From assembly GCF_015704895.1 (NCBI RefSeq), contig NZ_JADQWB010000016.1:57473-121472 (forward strand): 64,000 bases of DNA. The letters run 5' to 3'. Each line of letters starts with the position of its first letter. Position 1 is the first letter of the stretch. The notes under the pieces were generated by a model. It had not been told where the DNA came from. It saw only the letters and a list, made by a program, of their open reading frames with translations, and made no database searches. Shown here in pieces: positions 1-8,676 of this stretch. The translations under genes and the position numbers were made by a program. This stretch comes from Agrobacterium leguminum (GTDB lineage Bacteria > Pseudomonadota > Alphaproteobacteria > Rhizobiales > Rhizobiaceae).

Positions 1-2
1 AA

Positions 3-1133
3 TTGCAGCAGCTTCGCACCCGCATGTATCCTCCGAAGTCGGAGAAGAGCTTGAGGCCCTTCCTTACGAACGAAGTCTCCAAGCTGACGTCCATACCCGA
101 TTCCACCCTGAAGCTCATGTCGAGCGAAGGACGCGGTCCGATTCCCGGTCGGCTGGAGAATAATCATCGCGTCTATACGCTTGCCCAGATAAACGAGTTG
201 CGCGAATTCTTTGCCAGCCAGAAGCCTTCAGAGGCGCTGAGATTTTTGCCGCGTAGACGCGAGGGCGAACATCTTCAGGTCGTCGCGATCGCCAACTTCA
301 AGGGCGGCAGCGCGAAGACCACGACCTGCGTTCATCTTGCACATTATCTCGCATTGCAGGGTTATCGCGTCCTTGCACTTGACCTTGATCCGCAGGCATC
401 GCTTTCCGCTCTCTTCGGTGCGCAGCCCGAATTCGATGTCGGCGCCAACGAGACTATCTATGCGGCTCTTCGTTATGACGACGCCGAGCGTCGCCCGATC
501 CGCGATATTATTCGCAAGACGTACTTCGATGGTATCGACCTGATTCCCGGTAATCTCGAAGTCATGGAGTACGAGCACGAGACACCGCGTGTGCTGGCCC
601 AAAAATCAGGCTCCGGGGCAATCTTCTTTGAGCGCCTGAAGCTCGCACTTGCGGAGGTCGACCAAGATTACGATGTCGTTATCCTCGATACACCTCCGTC
701 ACTGGGGTTTCTGACGCTCAGTGCAATTTATGCTGCGACCAGCATGATTATCACGGTACATCCGGCGATGCTTGACGTGGCTTCCATGAGCCAGTTCCTG
801 TTGATGATGGGCGATTTGATCAGCGTGCTGAACGAGAGTGGAGCACAGCTCGATCAGGATTTCATCCGGTATCTTGTCACCCGCCACGATCCGAACGATG
901 CGCCGCAGTCGCAGGTCGTGGCTATGATGCGCCATCTGTTCGGAACTGATGTGCTTCTACCCACGCTGATTGAAAGCACGGCGGTTGAGGCAGCGGGACT
1001 TGCCAAGCGATCCATTTACGAACTGGAGATGGGCCAGATCGGCCGTGATACGCACAAACGCGCACGCGAGGCGGTGGACGCCGTCAACGAGGCGATATTG
1101 AAACTCATCAACATCAGTTGGGGACGCACATGA
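3..1133 (+). CDS. repA: RepA plasmid-partitioning ATPase (5' end outside window)
   Basis: ParA/MinD-type Walker ATPase that segregates repABC plasmids and represses the repABC promoter. An N-terminal helix-turn-helix-like segment (about residues 22-45) precedes the deviant Walker A motif KGGSAKTT (about 100-107). A Walker B-like VVILDTPPS follows near 225. The family is usually close to 400 aa. Here 376 aa are visible and the frame is open to the window edge, so about 25-30 N-terminal residues and the promoter lie upstream. The stop overlaps the repB start (ATGA at 1130-1133), indicating translational coupling. Gene order repA-repB-repC makes the identification very secure. Confidence 0.97.
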   Translation: MQQLRTRMYPPKSEKSLRPFLTNEVSKLTSIPDSTLKLMSSEGRGPIPGRLENNHRVYTLAQINELREFFASQKPSEALRFLPRRREGEHLQVVAIANFKGGSAKTTTCVHLAHYLALQGYRVLALDLDPQASLSALFGAQPEFDVGANETIYAALRYDDAERRPIRDIIRKTYFDGIDLIPGNLEVMEYEHETPRVLAQKSGSGAIFFERLKLALAEVDQDYDVVILDTPPSLGFLTLSAIYAATSMIITVHPAMLDVASMSQFLLMMGDLISVLNESGAQLDQDFIRYLVTRHDPNDAPQSQVVAMMRHLFGTDVLLPTLIESTAVEAAGLAKRSIYELEMGQIGRDTHKRAREAVDAVNEAILKLINISWGRT

Positions 1134-2170
1134 CCAGCAAGTCGTCGCGTAAATCCATCGTTGCAAATTTCGGACTGCTGTCGGCGGAGCTCGAAAACCG
1201 GCTGTCGACGGACAGTTCTGCCTCCCCGCAACAATCGCCAGCACCCGCACGTGTGGGCGCTGGCGTCATCGGTGCGGCACATCGGGCAATCGACGACATC
1301 AAATCGGAACGCGACCGGCTGAAGGCGCTTGTTGAATCGGGCGGCGGTGCGATCCGGGAACTCGATCCGTTAATGGTCGATCCCTCCCCCTTTCCTGATC
1401 GTCTTCCGGACGACGATGCATCGGACTTCGAGACTTTCAGGAACTCTATTCGGTCCGAAGGTCAGAAAGTTCCCATTCAGGTCCGCAAGTCACCATCCTC
1501 ACCGGATCGCTATCAGGTGATCTACGGCCATCGTCGACTGCAGGCAGCCAAAGATCTCGGAATTCCGGTCAGGGCGATCGAGGTCGAGATTTCCGATGTC
1601 GAGCTTGTCATCGCGCAGGGTATCGAAAATGCCGATCGTCAGGATCTGAGCTGGGTCGAGCGCGCCCTGTTCGCCCGTCGTATGGATGACGCCGACGTGA
1701 AGCCTCGCGATATCAAGGCGGCATTGTCGATCGATGATCCGGAGCTTGCGCGAATGCGGGCGGTTTATCGCTCAGTTCCCCTCGATATCATCGAGGCGAT
1801 CGGTCGGGCTGCCAAGGTCGGCCGTCCGAGATGGGTAGAATTCGCGAAGGTGTTTTCTGAACGTGCTGATCTGCACGAAGAACTGCGTAGAGTGCTGTCA
1901 GCCGCCGCAGAGAAGCGGCTGGGGTCAGACCAGAAGTTTCTAGCCGCCTTCAATGCCCTGAAACCCGCAACAGAGCCCCGGAAGGACGGCAAGAAGATTG
2001 CCGGTGCCGCGGGCGAGCCGCTTGGCAGTTACTTGCGCACGCCCAAGGACATTCGCATTTCGGCGGAGACGCCGGCCGGAGCAAAATTCCTCGATTTTAT
2101 CGAAGCCGAACTGCCTACGCTGGTGGAGCGGTTCGCACGTGAGGGGATCCAGGACTTAAATCGAAGCTGA
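1130..2170 (+). CDS. repB: RepB plasmid-partitioning protein (ParB family)
   Basis: ParB-like centromere-binding protein of 346 aa that loads on parS and works with RepA. The ParB/Srx-type core contains YGHRRLQAAKDLG (about residues 131-143), followed by a helix-turn-helix region. The ATG at 1130 is preferred over an upstream in-frame TTG at 1118 because it overlaps the repA stop by four bases, the usual coupling in repABC operons. No parS matching GTT-N4-GC-N4-AAC was found by eye next to the operon. Candidate variant sites lie at 10.56 and 10.68 kb. Confidence 0.97.
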   Translation: MTSKSSRKSIVANFGLLSAELENRLSTDSSASPQQSPAPARVGAGVIGAAHRAIDDIKSERDRLKALVESGGGAIRELDPLMVDPSPFPDRLPDDDASDFETFRNSIRSEGQKVPIQVRKSPSSPDRYQVIYGHRRLQAAKDLGIPVRAIEVEISDVELVIAQGIENADRQDLSWVERALFARRMDDADVKPRDIKAALSIDDPELARMRAVYRSVPLDIIEAIGRAAKVGRPRWVEFAKVFSERADLHEELRRVLSAAAEKRLGSDQKFLAAFNALKPATEPRKDGKKIAGAAGEPLGSYLRTPKDIRISAETPAGAKFLDFIEAELPTLVERFAREGIQDLNRS

Positions 2171-2210
2171 CTGGCAGGCTTCGAAATGATTTTACGGAAG
2201 GAAAGTGCGC

Positions 2211-2251
2211 AAAAGAAAAAGGCCCCCGAAACGTTGCCGTCATGGAAGCCC
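2211..2251 (-). terminator. Intrinsic terminator of the ctRNA
   Basis: The minus-strand stem is formed by 2251-2244 and 2228-2221 and is followed by a U-rich tract (plus-strand aaaagaaaaa, 2211-2220). Wobble pairing makes it strand-specific. Confidence 0.75.
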
Positions 2252-2266
2252 TTCTCGTTGTGTGAG
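2211..2266 (-). ncRNA. Antisense ctRNA (incA/RepE-type) controlling repC
   Basis: The repB-repC gap of repABC plasmids encodes a small antisense RNA that limits RepC synthesis and sets incompatibility. On the minus strand a promoter (TTGACT, 17-base spacer, GATTCT) is followed by about 55 nt ending in a hairpin and a U-rich run. The hairpin arms, GGGCUUCC and GGGGGCCU, pair on the minus strand through G-U wobbles. The same bases read on the plus strand give C-A mismatches, so only the antisense transcript should terminate. Ends are inferred from promoter and terminator positions. Confidence 0.85.
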
Positions 2267-2272
2267 AACTTG

Positions 2273-2301
2273 AGAATCGCATTTCCATGAATCCTAGTCA
2301 A
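2273..2301 (-). promoter_or_regulatory. Predicted sigma70-type promoter of the ctRNA
   Basis: Read on the minus strand: -35 TTGACT (2301-2296), a 17-base spacer, -10 GATTCT (2278-2273). The optimal spacer and the location just upstream of the ctRNA terminator support it. Confidence 0.75.
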
Positions 2302-2359
2302 GAGTCTTTGGCATCGTTTTGGTGAGCGTGGATCTTTTGCCTTTTTGAAAGGTGAGGAC

Positions 2360-3574
2360 ATGGAAGGTGGACAAGTGACGACGCCCTTTGGGCGGCGGCC
2401 GGTGACCCTTGCGCTTGTGAAGCGGCAGATTGCCACGACCAAGATCGAGGAAGGCAAGTCGGCAGACAAATGGAAAGTCTTTCGTGATGCATCGGAGGCA
2501 AGAGAAGTGCTCGGTCTGCAGGATCGTAGCCTTGCGGTGCTCGACGCTCTCCTCAGCTTTTATCCCGAGAATGAACTGCGCCAGGACGCGCAGCTCGTCG
2601 TCTTCCCGTCGAACATTCAGCTGTCAATTCGCGCGCATGGCATCGCAGGTGCCACTTTGCGTCGGCATCTTGCTCTTCTCGTTGAGGCCGGCTTAATCAT
2701 CCGCAAGGATAGTGCGAACGGCAAGCGCTACGCTCGAAAGGATGACGAGGGATCAATCGAACACGCCTTCGGATTCGACATATCCCCGCTTCTTATGCGT
2801 GCTGAGGAACTCGCATGCCTGGCTCAGCAGGTTGCCGCTGATCGAATTGCCTTCAGAAGAGCGAAGGAAAGCCTGACGATCTGCCGGCGCGATATCCGAA
2901 AGCTGATCACCGCTGGCGTTGAAGAGGGAGCCTCAGGCGATTGGGGCGGGCTTGAAGAGCGATATCTTATGCTCGTCGGACGAATTCCGCGCAACCCGAC
3001 ACTGAATGAACTTGGCGATCTGGGTGCCGAGATGGGCAGTTTGCGAGCGGATATCCTCAAACTCCTGAATTCTGGCGATTTTTCTTCAAAAATGATCACC
3101 AATGATGCTCAAATTGAGCGTCATATACAGAATTCAAATACCAACCCTCCTAATGAACTTGAACCTAGCTCTAGAAACGAGCAGGGAGCGAAGCCGGGCG
3201 AGAACAAGCAGACGGGCCATGTGCCGATCAAGGCTTTTCCTATTGGCCTTGTATTGCGAGCCTGCCCGGAGATTTCGAACTATGGGCCTGGGGGCCAAAT
3301 CGGGAGTTGGCGCGAACTCATGACCGCCGCCGTGGTTGTCAGGTCAATGCTTGGGGTTAGTCCCTCCGCATATCAGGAAGCCTGTGAGATAATGGGTCCA
3401 GAGAATGCCGCGGTAACTATCGCCTGCATTCTGGAACGTGGTGGCCACATCAATTCACCGGGCGGGTATCTCAGGAATTTGACGAACAAGGCAAAGCGTG
3501 GTGAATTTTCACTTGGTCCGGTACTTATGGCGCTGTTGCGAGCTGGCGGTCACCAGGTGAAAGCCACGGGATGA
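2360..3574 (+). CDS. repC: RepC replication initiator
   Basis: Replication initiator of repABC plasmids, 404 aa, the usual length. The N-terminal winged-helix DNA-binding half starts MEGGQVTTPFGRRPVT. A C-terminal domain follows a low-complexity, polar linker. The ATG at 2360 follows a good ribosome-binding site (AGGTGAGG); the in-frame TTG at 2345 is upstream of that site. In this family oriV lies inside repC, and the AT-rich stretch at about 3080-3160 is the likely place. Expression should be limited by the ctRNA encoded opposite its leader. Confidence 0.97.
   Translation: MEGGQVTTPFGRRPVTLALVKRQIATTKIEEGKSADKWKVFRDASEAREVLGLQDRSLAVLDALLSFYPENELRQDAQLVVFPSNIQLSIRAHGIAGATLRRHLALLVEAGLIIRKDSANGKRYARKDDEGSIEHAFGFDISPLLMRAEELACLAQQVAADRIAFRRAKESLTICRRDIRKLITAGVEEGASGDWGGLEERYLMLVGRIPRNPTLNELGDLGAEMGSLRADILKLLNSGDFSSKMITNDAQIERHIQNSNTNPPNELEPSSRNEQGAKPGENKQTGHVPIKAFPIGLVLRACPEISNYGPGGQIGSWRELMTAAVVVRSMLGVSPSAYQEACEIMGPENAAVTIACILERGGHINSPGGYLRNLTNKAKRGEFSLGPVLMALLRAGGHQVKATG
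3080..3160. other. AT-rich segment inside repC, candidate oriV
   Basis: A locally AT-rich stretch in an otherwise GC-rich gene, falling in the poorly conserved linker of RepC. In studied repABC plasmids the origin maps to such a region within repC; assignment here is by analogy. Confidence 0.5.
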
Positions 3575-3635
3575 TGGTTGGCGGAGAGGTGATATCTATG
3601 ACGGCCGCAGCCTGGGACTTCGGAACCGTAGTCAA

Positions 3636-3742
3636 GGTGGTGAGGCGGTTAACTGCTCACGTCAGGAAGACGGCCATGCCAGTTATCACCACCCGCCCTG
3701 CCCTTCATCGACCCGTCCCGTTCACTTCACCGAACTGGTGAA
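3636..3742. repeat. Inverted repeats downstream of repC
   Basis: The repC-oxidoreductase gap (3575-3847) has no gene. It holds an inverted repeat GGTGGTGA (3636-3643) / TCACCACC (3686-3693) and a tighter one, TTCACC-GAACT-GGTGAA (3726-3742). Neither is followed by a T run, so these may be protein-binding sites rather than terminators. Confidence 0.35.
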
Positions 3743-3847
3743 CGGAACAAGATCAATCCACGTCCGGTCGATAATTGGTGTATGCCGCAAAATAAGCCCG
3801 CCGTTAGTTCGGCAGGCTCGTCCTCCGGAAATCTTCCTAAAATGGTT

Positions 3848-4975
3848 CTAGCCCGCGAAACGCTCGGGACGGAAAGTCGCCAACATCGGATGTTCCACTC
3901 CCGTTGCAATCTCATAGGCCAGCAGCTCGCCGGTGATAAGACCAAGCGTTGCGCCACTGTGGCTGAAGGCGACGTAATAGCCGGGAATGGCCTTGATGGC
4001 TCCAATCACCGGCTCGCCGTCGCCCGGGATCGGTTTCCCACCAACACCGATCGAAGCGACTTCGAGTTGCGGATTGCCTTCCATCACCTTGGCAGCCTCC
4101 ACCAGAAGCTCGGCAACAATGCTGTCATCGATCTCATAGGTGCCGTCCGCACGCACTGTCACACCCTCATCGGCCGCCCAGTCGGCATCCAGCGAGAAGG
4201 AGCCACCCGGCGCGGGGCGAACAGCGACGCGCGGTGTGTTGAGGACAGCGCGCAGGGGATGGGCGAGCGGTTTGGTCTGCACGAGAAGCGCGACCGGTGT
4301 CCCGTCGCCGATTGTCTGTCCGCTTTCCGCAGCCATTTTCGGCACGGCCGGGCCTGTCGCGAGCACAACAGCATCGGCCCGATGGAGATGACCTTCTGCG
4401 GTTTCCGCACCAACGGCACGACCACCCTCGAGCACGACCCGCGCGGCACCCTGGTCCATTACCAGAACGCCTCCGAGTGTGGAAAACTCTTCCAGAAGCA
4501 CTCCGATCAACCTCGGCAGATCGACCCAGCCTACGCCAGGATTGAAGATGGCGCCCTGCGGAGTGATTGCACTTGCATCGAGCCCGGGCGCGACGCCGGC
4601 GACTTCTGCTGCGGAAAGCCGCTGCGCATCATAGGCAAGCGAAACCTCGTGGCGATAGGCCGCGTCGATCTCGTTGCGCTCATCATCCGCATCCCAGGTC
4701 AGCCCTCCATCGAAGCGAAGCCATTCCGCATCAGGGTTCTGCGCCGCGAGTGTGCGATACCGGTCGATGCCGGCCATACGCAACTGATGATAGGGTTCCG
4801 AGCGCATGCGCGCCGAGTTTAGCCAGGAAAGCGAACGGCCGGAGGCACCGTTGGCGGGCGGGCCGTCATTGAGGATAGTGACCTGGATGCCGCGCCGCGC
4901 AAGCTGCACGCCGGTAGAAACGCCGAAGATACCGGCACCGATGATGACGGCTGAAGAGATGGTGTTGTCGGTCAT
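3848..4975 (-). CDS. FAD-dependent oxidoreductase, DAO/DadA-like
   Basis: Flavin amine/D-amino-acid oxidase-like enzyme of 375 aa, last gene of the LacI-controlled operon. A dinucleotide-binding motif VIIGAGIFGVSTG lies at residues 10-22, and the C-terminal FSHSGATLGLITGELLA segment is typical of DadA/glycine-oxidase-like proteins. The ATG at 4975 was chosen; an in-frame TTG at 4990 has no ribosome-binding site. With an amino-acid ABC transporter and an Idh-like dehydrogenase in the same operon, it probably oxidises an imported amino acid, imino acid or opine-like compound. The substrate cannot be read from sequence. Confidence 0.85.
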   Translation of the reverse strand: MTDNTISSAVIIGAGIFGVSTGVQLARRGIQVTILNDGPPANGASGRSLSWLNSARMRSEPYHQLRMAGIDRYRTLAAQNPDAEWLRFDGGLTWDADDERNEIDAAYRHEVSLAYDAQRLSAAEVAGVAPGLDASAITPQGAIFNPGVGWVDLPRLIGVLLEEFSTLGGVLVMDQGAARVVLEGGRAVGAETAEGHLHRADAVVLATGPAVPKMAAESGQTIGDGTPVALLVQTKPLAHPLRAVLNTPRVAVRPAPGGSFSLDADWAADEGVTVRADGTYEIDDSIVAELLVEAAKVMEGNPQLEVASIGVGGKPIPGDGEPVIGAIKAIPGYYVAFSHSGATLGLITGELLAYEIATGVEHPMLATFRPERFAG

Positions 4976-5019
4976 GGGGTTGGCTTTCAATCAATTATCA
5001 TAGGGATGGTGTGAAGCAG

Positions 5020-6027
5020 TCAGGGCTCTTCCCAGCGGCCGCTGGCGGCGGAGCGGAAAAGGGCGTCGATCGCCTTCATGTTTGCGATCGCGTCGCCAAG
5101 CCCCGTCACGAGTGGCTTTCCGGAAAGAACCGCCTCAGCGAATGCATCGGCCTGTTCGCGATACTGATCGACCTGGCCGATCACGATCTCCTCGCGTCCG
5201 CCGCCGGCCAGATCACGGCCATCGTCGAAGATGAGGACAGTCGGCTCATCGGCGGGTGCATTGAAAGGAATGGGAATTTCCAGACGTCCGCGCGTTCCAA
5301 GCACCGTCACCTTCTGCGTGAGGGACAGTTGCGTGGAACAGGTGAAGGCAAGCTGCTTTCCCTCCGGAAACGCTAGCAGCCCGCTCGTCAGCCGGTCCGT
5401 GCCGAAGACGGGATCGCATTCTATGAGAGCGATTGCCCGCAGCGGTTCCGCGTCGAACAGGAAACGCGCCGTGTTGATGGCATAACACCCGACGTCGAAC
5501 AGACCACCGCCGCCGATATCGGCCTGGTTACGCACATTTCCGGGATCATCGAGATAATAGGAAAAGATCGTCTGGATGGCCCTGACCTCACCAAGGCGCC
5601 CCTCCGCGATCAACGCACGTGCTTTCTTCCATTGCGGATGGTGGCGAACCATGAAGGCTTCGGCGACGGGCAGGTCCGCCGCCTTCTGTGCAGTCGCCAG
5701 TTCCACCGCCTGCGCGGCATCAAGCGCGATCGGCTTCTCGCAGAGAACGGGTTTGCCCTGCTCCAGCGCCTTGATCGTCATGGGCACATGCAGATGATTG
5801 GGCAAAGGGTTGTAGATTGCATCTATTTCCGGATCGGCAAGCAAATCCTCATAGTTGCCATAGGACCTGGCTATGCCGAAGCGGGCCGCCATCTCCTTCG
5901 CCTTGGCGGCATCACGCGAGGCAATTGCGACAACGCGCCCCAGACGGCTTGACTGGATGGCGGGAATGACCGCCTTTGCGGCAATTCCTGCGCAACCGAG
6001 TACGCCCCATCGTATCGTTCGTGTCAT
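5020..6027 (-). CDS. Gfo/Idh/MocA family NAD(P)-dependent oxidoreductase
   Basis: A 335-aa cytosolic dehydrogenase. The N-terminal Rossmann fold starts RTIRWGVLGCAGIAAK. The family signature CEKPIAL (EKP, near residue 95) is followed by a C-terminal alpha/beta substrate domain. The start at 6027 is fixed by the ribosome-binding site GGAGGAG eight bases upstream. Only 19 bases separate it from the transporter gene and 44 from the downstream FAD enzyme, so the genes are probably co-transcribed. The substrate is likely a sugar, inositol or sugar-amino conjugate. Together with the amino-acid-type transporter this suggests an Amadori/opine-like compound, which is inference. Confidence 0.9.
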   Translation of the reverse strand: MTRTIRWGVLGCAGIAAKAVIPAIQSSRLGRVVAIASRDAAKAKEMAARFGIARSYGNYEDLLADPEIDAIYNPLPNHLHVPMTIKALEQGKPVLCEKPIALDAAQAVELATAQKAADLPVAEAFMVRHHPQWKKARALIAEGRLGEVRAIQTIFSYYLDDPGNVRNQADIGGGGLFDVGCYAINTARFLFDAEPLRAIALIECDPVFGTDRLTSGLLAFPEGKQLAFTCSTQLSLTQKVTVLGTRGRLEIPIPFNAPADEPTVLIFDDGRDLAGGGREEIVIGQVDQYREQADAFAEAVLSGKPLVTGLGDAIANMKAIDALFRSAASGRWEEP

Positions 6028-6046
6028 CTTTTTCTCCTCCCGACGC

Positions 6047-7555
6047 TCAGAGCACTTCCGCAAGGAAGCGCTGAAGGCGCGGGCTCTGCGGGGTATCGAA
6101 TATCGCCTCCGGCGTGCCGGCTTCCACCACGCGCCCCTCGTCCATGAAGACGACCTGATCGGCGACCCGGCGGGCAAATCCCATTTCATGCGTGACGACG
6201 ACCATGGTCATGCCACGCGTGCCGAGTTCGGCCATCAGGTTGAGCACGCCCTTGACCAATTCCGGATCGAGCGCACTCGTCACCTCATCGAAGAGGATAA
6301 CTTCCGGCTCCATGGCAAGCGCACGGGCAATGGCGACGCGCTGCTGCTGCCCGCCGGAAAGACCGCCTGGACGATGATGCTGGCGGCTTGCAAGACCAAC
6401 ATCGGCAAGCCTTGCCTTGGCGATGCGCTCGGCCTCGGCTGCCGGTAGGCCCTTGATCTTCGTCAGCGACAGCATGACGTTTTCCAGTGCCGTGTGATCC
6501 GGAAAGAGGTTGAAATGCTGGAAGACCATGCCGACCCTGCGGCGCAGCGTTTCCGGCTTCATGGCGAGAATGCTTTCACCATCGATGAGAATATCGCCAC
6601 TCTTCGGCTCGACCAGACGGTTGAGCCCACGCAACAGGGTGGATTTGCCGGAACCGGACGGGCCGATGATGCAGGTGACGCTGCCCGGCTTTACTGAAAG
6701 GTCGACACCCTTCAGCACATCGAGGTCGCCGTAGGCCATGCCGAGACGGCGCACATCAAGGCTGCCACCCTTGAAGGCGACACCGGAGGCGCGGGCCGCA
6801 CTGTCGAGTTCACTGACCTCTTCCAGCCCACTGGTGATGACGGAGGGACGCTGCTTGCCCATCCGCAAGCGATTGTCGATCGCATTGACGACATGGGTGA
6901 GCGGTACGGTGACGATGAGATAAAACACGCCCGCCAGCAACAATGGTGAAAGATTGCCCGTCACCACCGCCTGGTCCTGTCCTACGCGGAAGATCTCGCG
7001 TTCGGAGGCCAGAAGCCCGAGGAAATAGACAAGGCTCGAATCCTTGACGTTGCCGATGAACTGGTTGACGAGGGCCGGCAGCACACGGCGCACGCCCTGC
7101 GGCACGACAATGAGGCGCATGCCCTGACCGTAGCTCATGGACAGTGCACGACACGCCTCCATCTGGCCGCGATCGACACTCTGGATGCCGGACCGGAAAA
7201 TTTCGCCAATATAGGCGCCGGCAATCAGGCTGAGCGCCAGAATGCCGAGTGGATAAGGCGACGGGCCGAAGAGTTCGCGGCCGATGCGGGCAAAGCCCTG
7301 ACCGATGAGGAGGATTGTGACGATGGCCGGCAGGCCGCGGAAAATATCGGTATAGAAACGTGCGGGAATGCGCAGCCATGGCGAGCGGGAAATGCCCATG
7401 ATGGCGAGCATCATGCCGATGGCGACGCCAAGCACCGTCGAGGTCGCAGCCAGGATCAGCGTATTCTTCAGGCCGACCGTGATCATGGTCGGCAGCACTT
7501 CGGCCATGGCATTCCAGTCGAGGAAGCTGCGGCGCAGGTTTTCAAGCCAGTTCAT
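6047..7555 (-). CDS. Fused amino-acid ABC transporter permease-ATPase
   Basis: One 502-aa chain joining two subunits that are normally separate. Residues 1 to about 230 are a HisM/GlnP-type permease with several membrane segments and an EAA-like loop ([15 protein letters not shown]). Residues about 265-502 are a GlnQ-type ATPase with Walker [10 protein letters not shown], signature LSGGQQQR, Walker [13 protein letters not shown] and H-loop THE. It imports polar amino acids or similar solutes together with the binding protein encoded 60 bases upstream. Start ATG 7555 has AAGGGA upstream. Such fusions are known in Proteobacteria, so this is uncommon rather than new. Confidence 0.93.
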   Translation of the reverse strand: MNWLENLRRSFLDWNAMAEVLPTMITVGLKNTLILAATSTVLGVAIGMMLAIMGISRSPWLRIPARFYTDIFRGLPAIVTILLIGQGFARIGRELFGPSPYPLGILALSLIAGAYIGEIFRSGIQSVDRGQMEACRALSMSYGQGMRLIVVPQGVRRVLPALVNQFIGNVKDSSLVYFLGLLASEREIFRVGQDQAVVTGNLSPLLLAGVFYLIVTVPLTHVVNAIDNRLRMGKQRPSVITSGLEEVSELDSAARASGVAFKGGSLDVRRLGMAYGDLDVLKGVDLSVKPGSVTCIIGPSGSGKSTLLRGLNRLVEPKSGDILIDGESILAMKPETLRRRVGMVFQHFNLFPDHTALENVMLSLTKIKGLPAAEAERIAKARLADVGLASRQHHRPGGLSGGQQQRVAIARALAMEPEVILFDEVTSALDPELVKGVLNLMAELGTRGMTMVVVTHEMGFARRVADQVVFMDEGRVVEAGTPEAIFDTPQSPRLQRFLAEVL

Positions 7556-7615
7556 CAGGATATCCCTTGAAAGAAAGGCCGGCCCGACCGGTGAAGGCCG
7601 GACCGGAAGGCGGCA

Positions 7616-8449
7616 TCACTGCTTGGGAAGATATGCCGCCGGCATCGGTGTGCCGGGGAACCATTTTTCATGAAGCTTCTTCCAGGTGCCGTCCTGCATG
7701 GCCTCTTTCAGGCCCTTGTCGAGCGCCTCGCGCAATGCATCGTTCCCCTTGCGGATGACGAAGCCGGCAGGCGCATCGAAGCTCGGAATATTGACCGCGA
7801 CCTTCAGCGCCGGGTAACGGGCGGAATAGTCCTTTGCCGCCTCGAAATCGAGGAAATGGGCGTCGACCGTGCCGTTGTTGAGCGCAGAAACGGCTGAGTT
7901 GTTGTCCGGGAACTTGACGAGATCGGTGCCGGCAAAGTTCTTCTCTGCATAGATTTCCTGCAGCGTGCCCTGCACGACGCCGAGACGCTTGCCCTTGAGG
8001 CCTGCTGCATCGGTGATGCCAGGCTCCGAAGTCAGCACGCTGAGGAAACCTGCAAGATAACCATCGGAGAAATCAACGGTTTCCTTGCGCTTGGCCGTCG
8101 TGCCAATTGCGGCGGCCGCAACATCGAAGCGGCCGTTGGCGACCGACGGCATCAGCGCCGAGAATTCCTGACCGGTGAAGACAACCTGCTCCTTCCTGAA
8201 GCCGAGGCGTCCGGCAACGTTGAGGAAAAGCTCGATGTCGAAACCGGTAAAGTTACCGTCGGCAGTGGTAAAGGCATAGGGCTTGGCGTCACCCATCGTT
8301 CCGACACTGATGGTGGTGGGATCAATGAGGCCAAGTGGATTGTCGGCAAGCGCCGGGGTCGTTGCGCCTGCGAGGACACCAAGCGTGACCGCGATGGCGG
8401 TGGCGCGGATTCTGGCAAAGGGGGAAGTGAAGGCTTCGGTAAATCGCAT
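7616..8449 (-). CDS. Amino-acid-type ABC transporter substrate-binding protein
   Basis: Periplasmic binding protein (SBP family 3, PF00497-like), 277 aa. It has an N-terminal signal peptide ending near ATTPALA-D. The body shows the family pattern: [18 protein letters not shown] early, then [16 protein letters not shown], then [10 protein letters not shown]. The ATG at 8449 is chosen because GAGGAG lies eight bases upstream and the signal peptide begins there; an in-frame start at 8590 would add 47 residues and run into the operator region. First gene of the minus-strand operon, presumably repressed by the divergent LacI protein. Confidence 0.92.
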   Translation of the reverse strand: MRFTEAFTSPFARIRATAIAVTLGVLAGATTPALADNPLGLIDPTTISVGTMGDAKPYAFTTADGNFTGFDIELFLNVAGRLGFRKEQVVFTGQEFSALMPSVANGRFDVAAAAIGTTAKRKETVDFSDGYLAGFLSVLTSEPGITDAAGLKGKRLGVVQGTLQEIYAEKNFAGTDLVKFPDNNSAVSALNNGTVDAHFLDFEAAKDYSARYPALKVAVNIPSFDAPAGFVIRKGNDALREALDKGLKEAMQDGTWKKLHEKWFPGTPMPAAYLPKQ

Positions 8450-8571
8450 TGGTTTCGTCTCCTCTGGTGTCGTTGTCTGCGATGTATTCAAGGCGCACAG
8501 GTCCCATCCGGAAAGCGACACGACGTCGCCTGCCCGGCCCATGCAGTTCGCATGTCGGAAGTCTTTTTCTG

Positions 8572-8593
8572 TTATTGAGACCGGTCTCAATAA
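8572..8593. promoter_or_regulatory. Operator palindrome 1 for the divergent LacI regulator
   Basis: Perfect 22-bp palindrome centred on GAGACCGGTCTC, between the transport operon and lacI-type gene. A second copy of the core is centred 21 bp away, two helical turns, which suits two LacI-family dimers on one DNA face. Confidence 0.8.
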
Positions 8594-8594
8594 T

Positions 8595-8612
8595 AAAGAG
8601 ACCGGTCTCTTT
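8595..8612. promoter_or_regulatory. Operator palindrome 2 for the divergent LacI regulator
   Basis: Perfect 18-bp palindrome with the same GAGACCGGTCTC core as 8572-8593. LacI-family operators typically have a central CG, as here. Confidence 0.8.
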
Positions 8613-8676
8613 GATTATTGGCAATTGTTATCTTCGCATTTGCCACTCGTCAAGTTCTCTTGTAAGGCTACCGTTT

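Noticed and set aside
1..3850. Canonical parS (GTT-N4-GC-N4-AAC) next to repABC
   Set aside because: None found by eye in the visible part; the region upstream of repA is outside the window.
3782..4822. 346-codon plus-strand open frame
   Set aside because: Shadow of the FAD oxidoreductase gene on the other strand.
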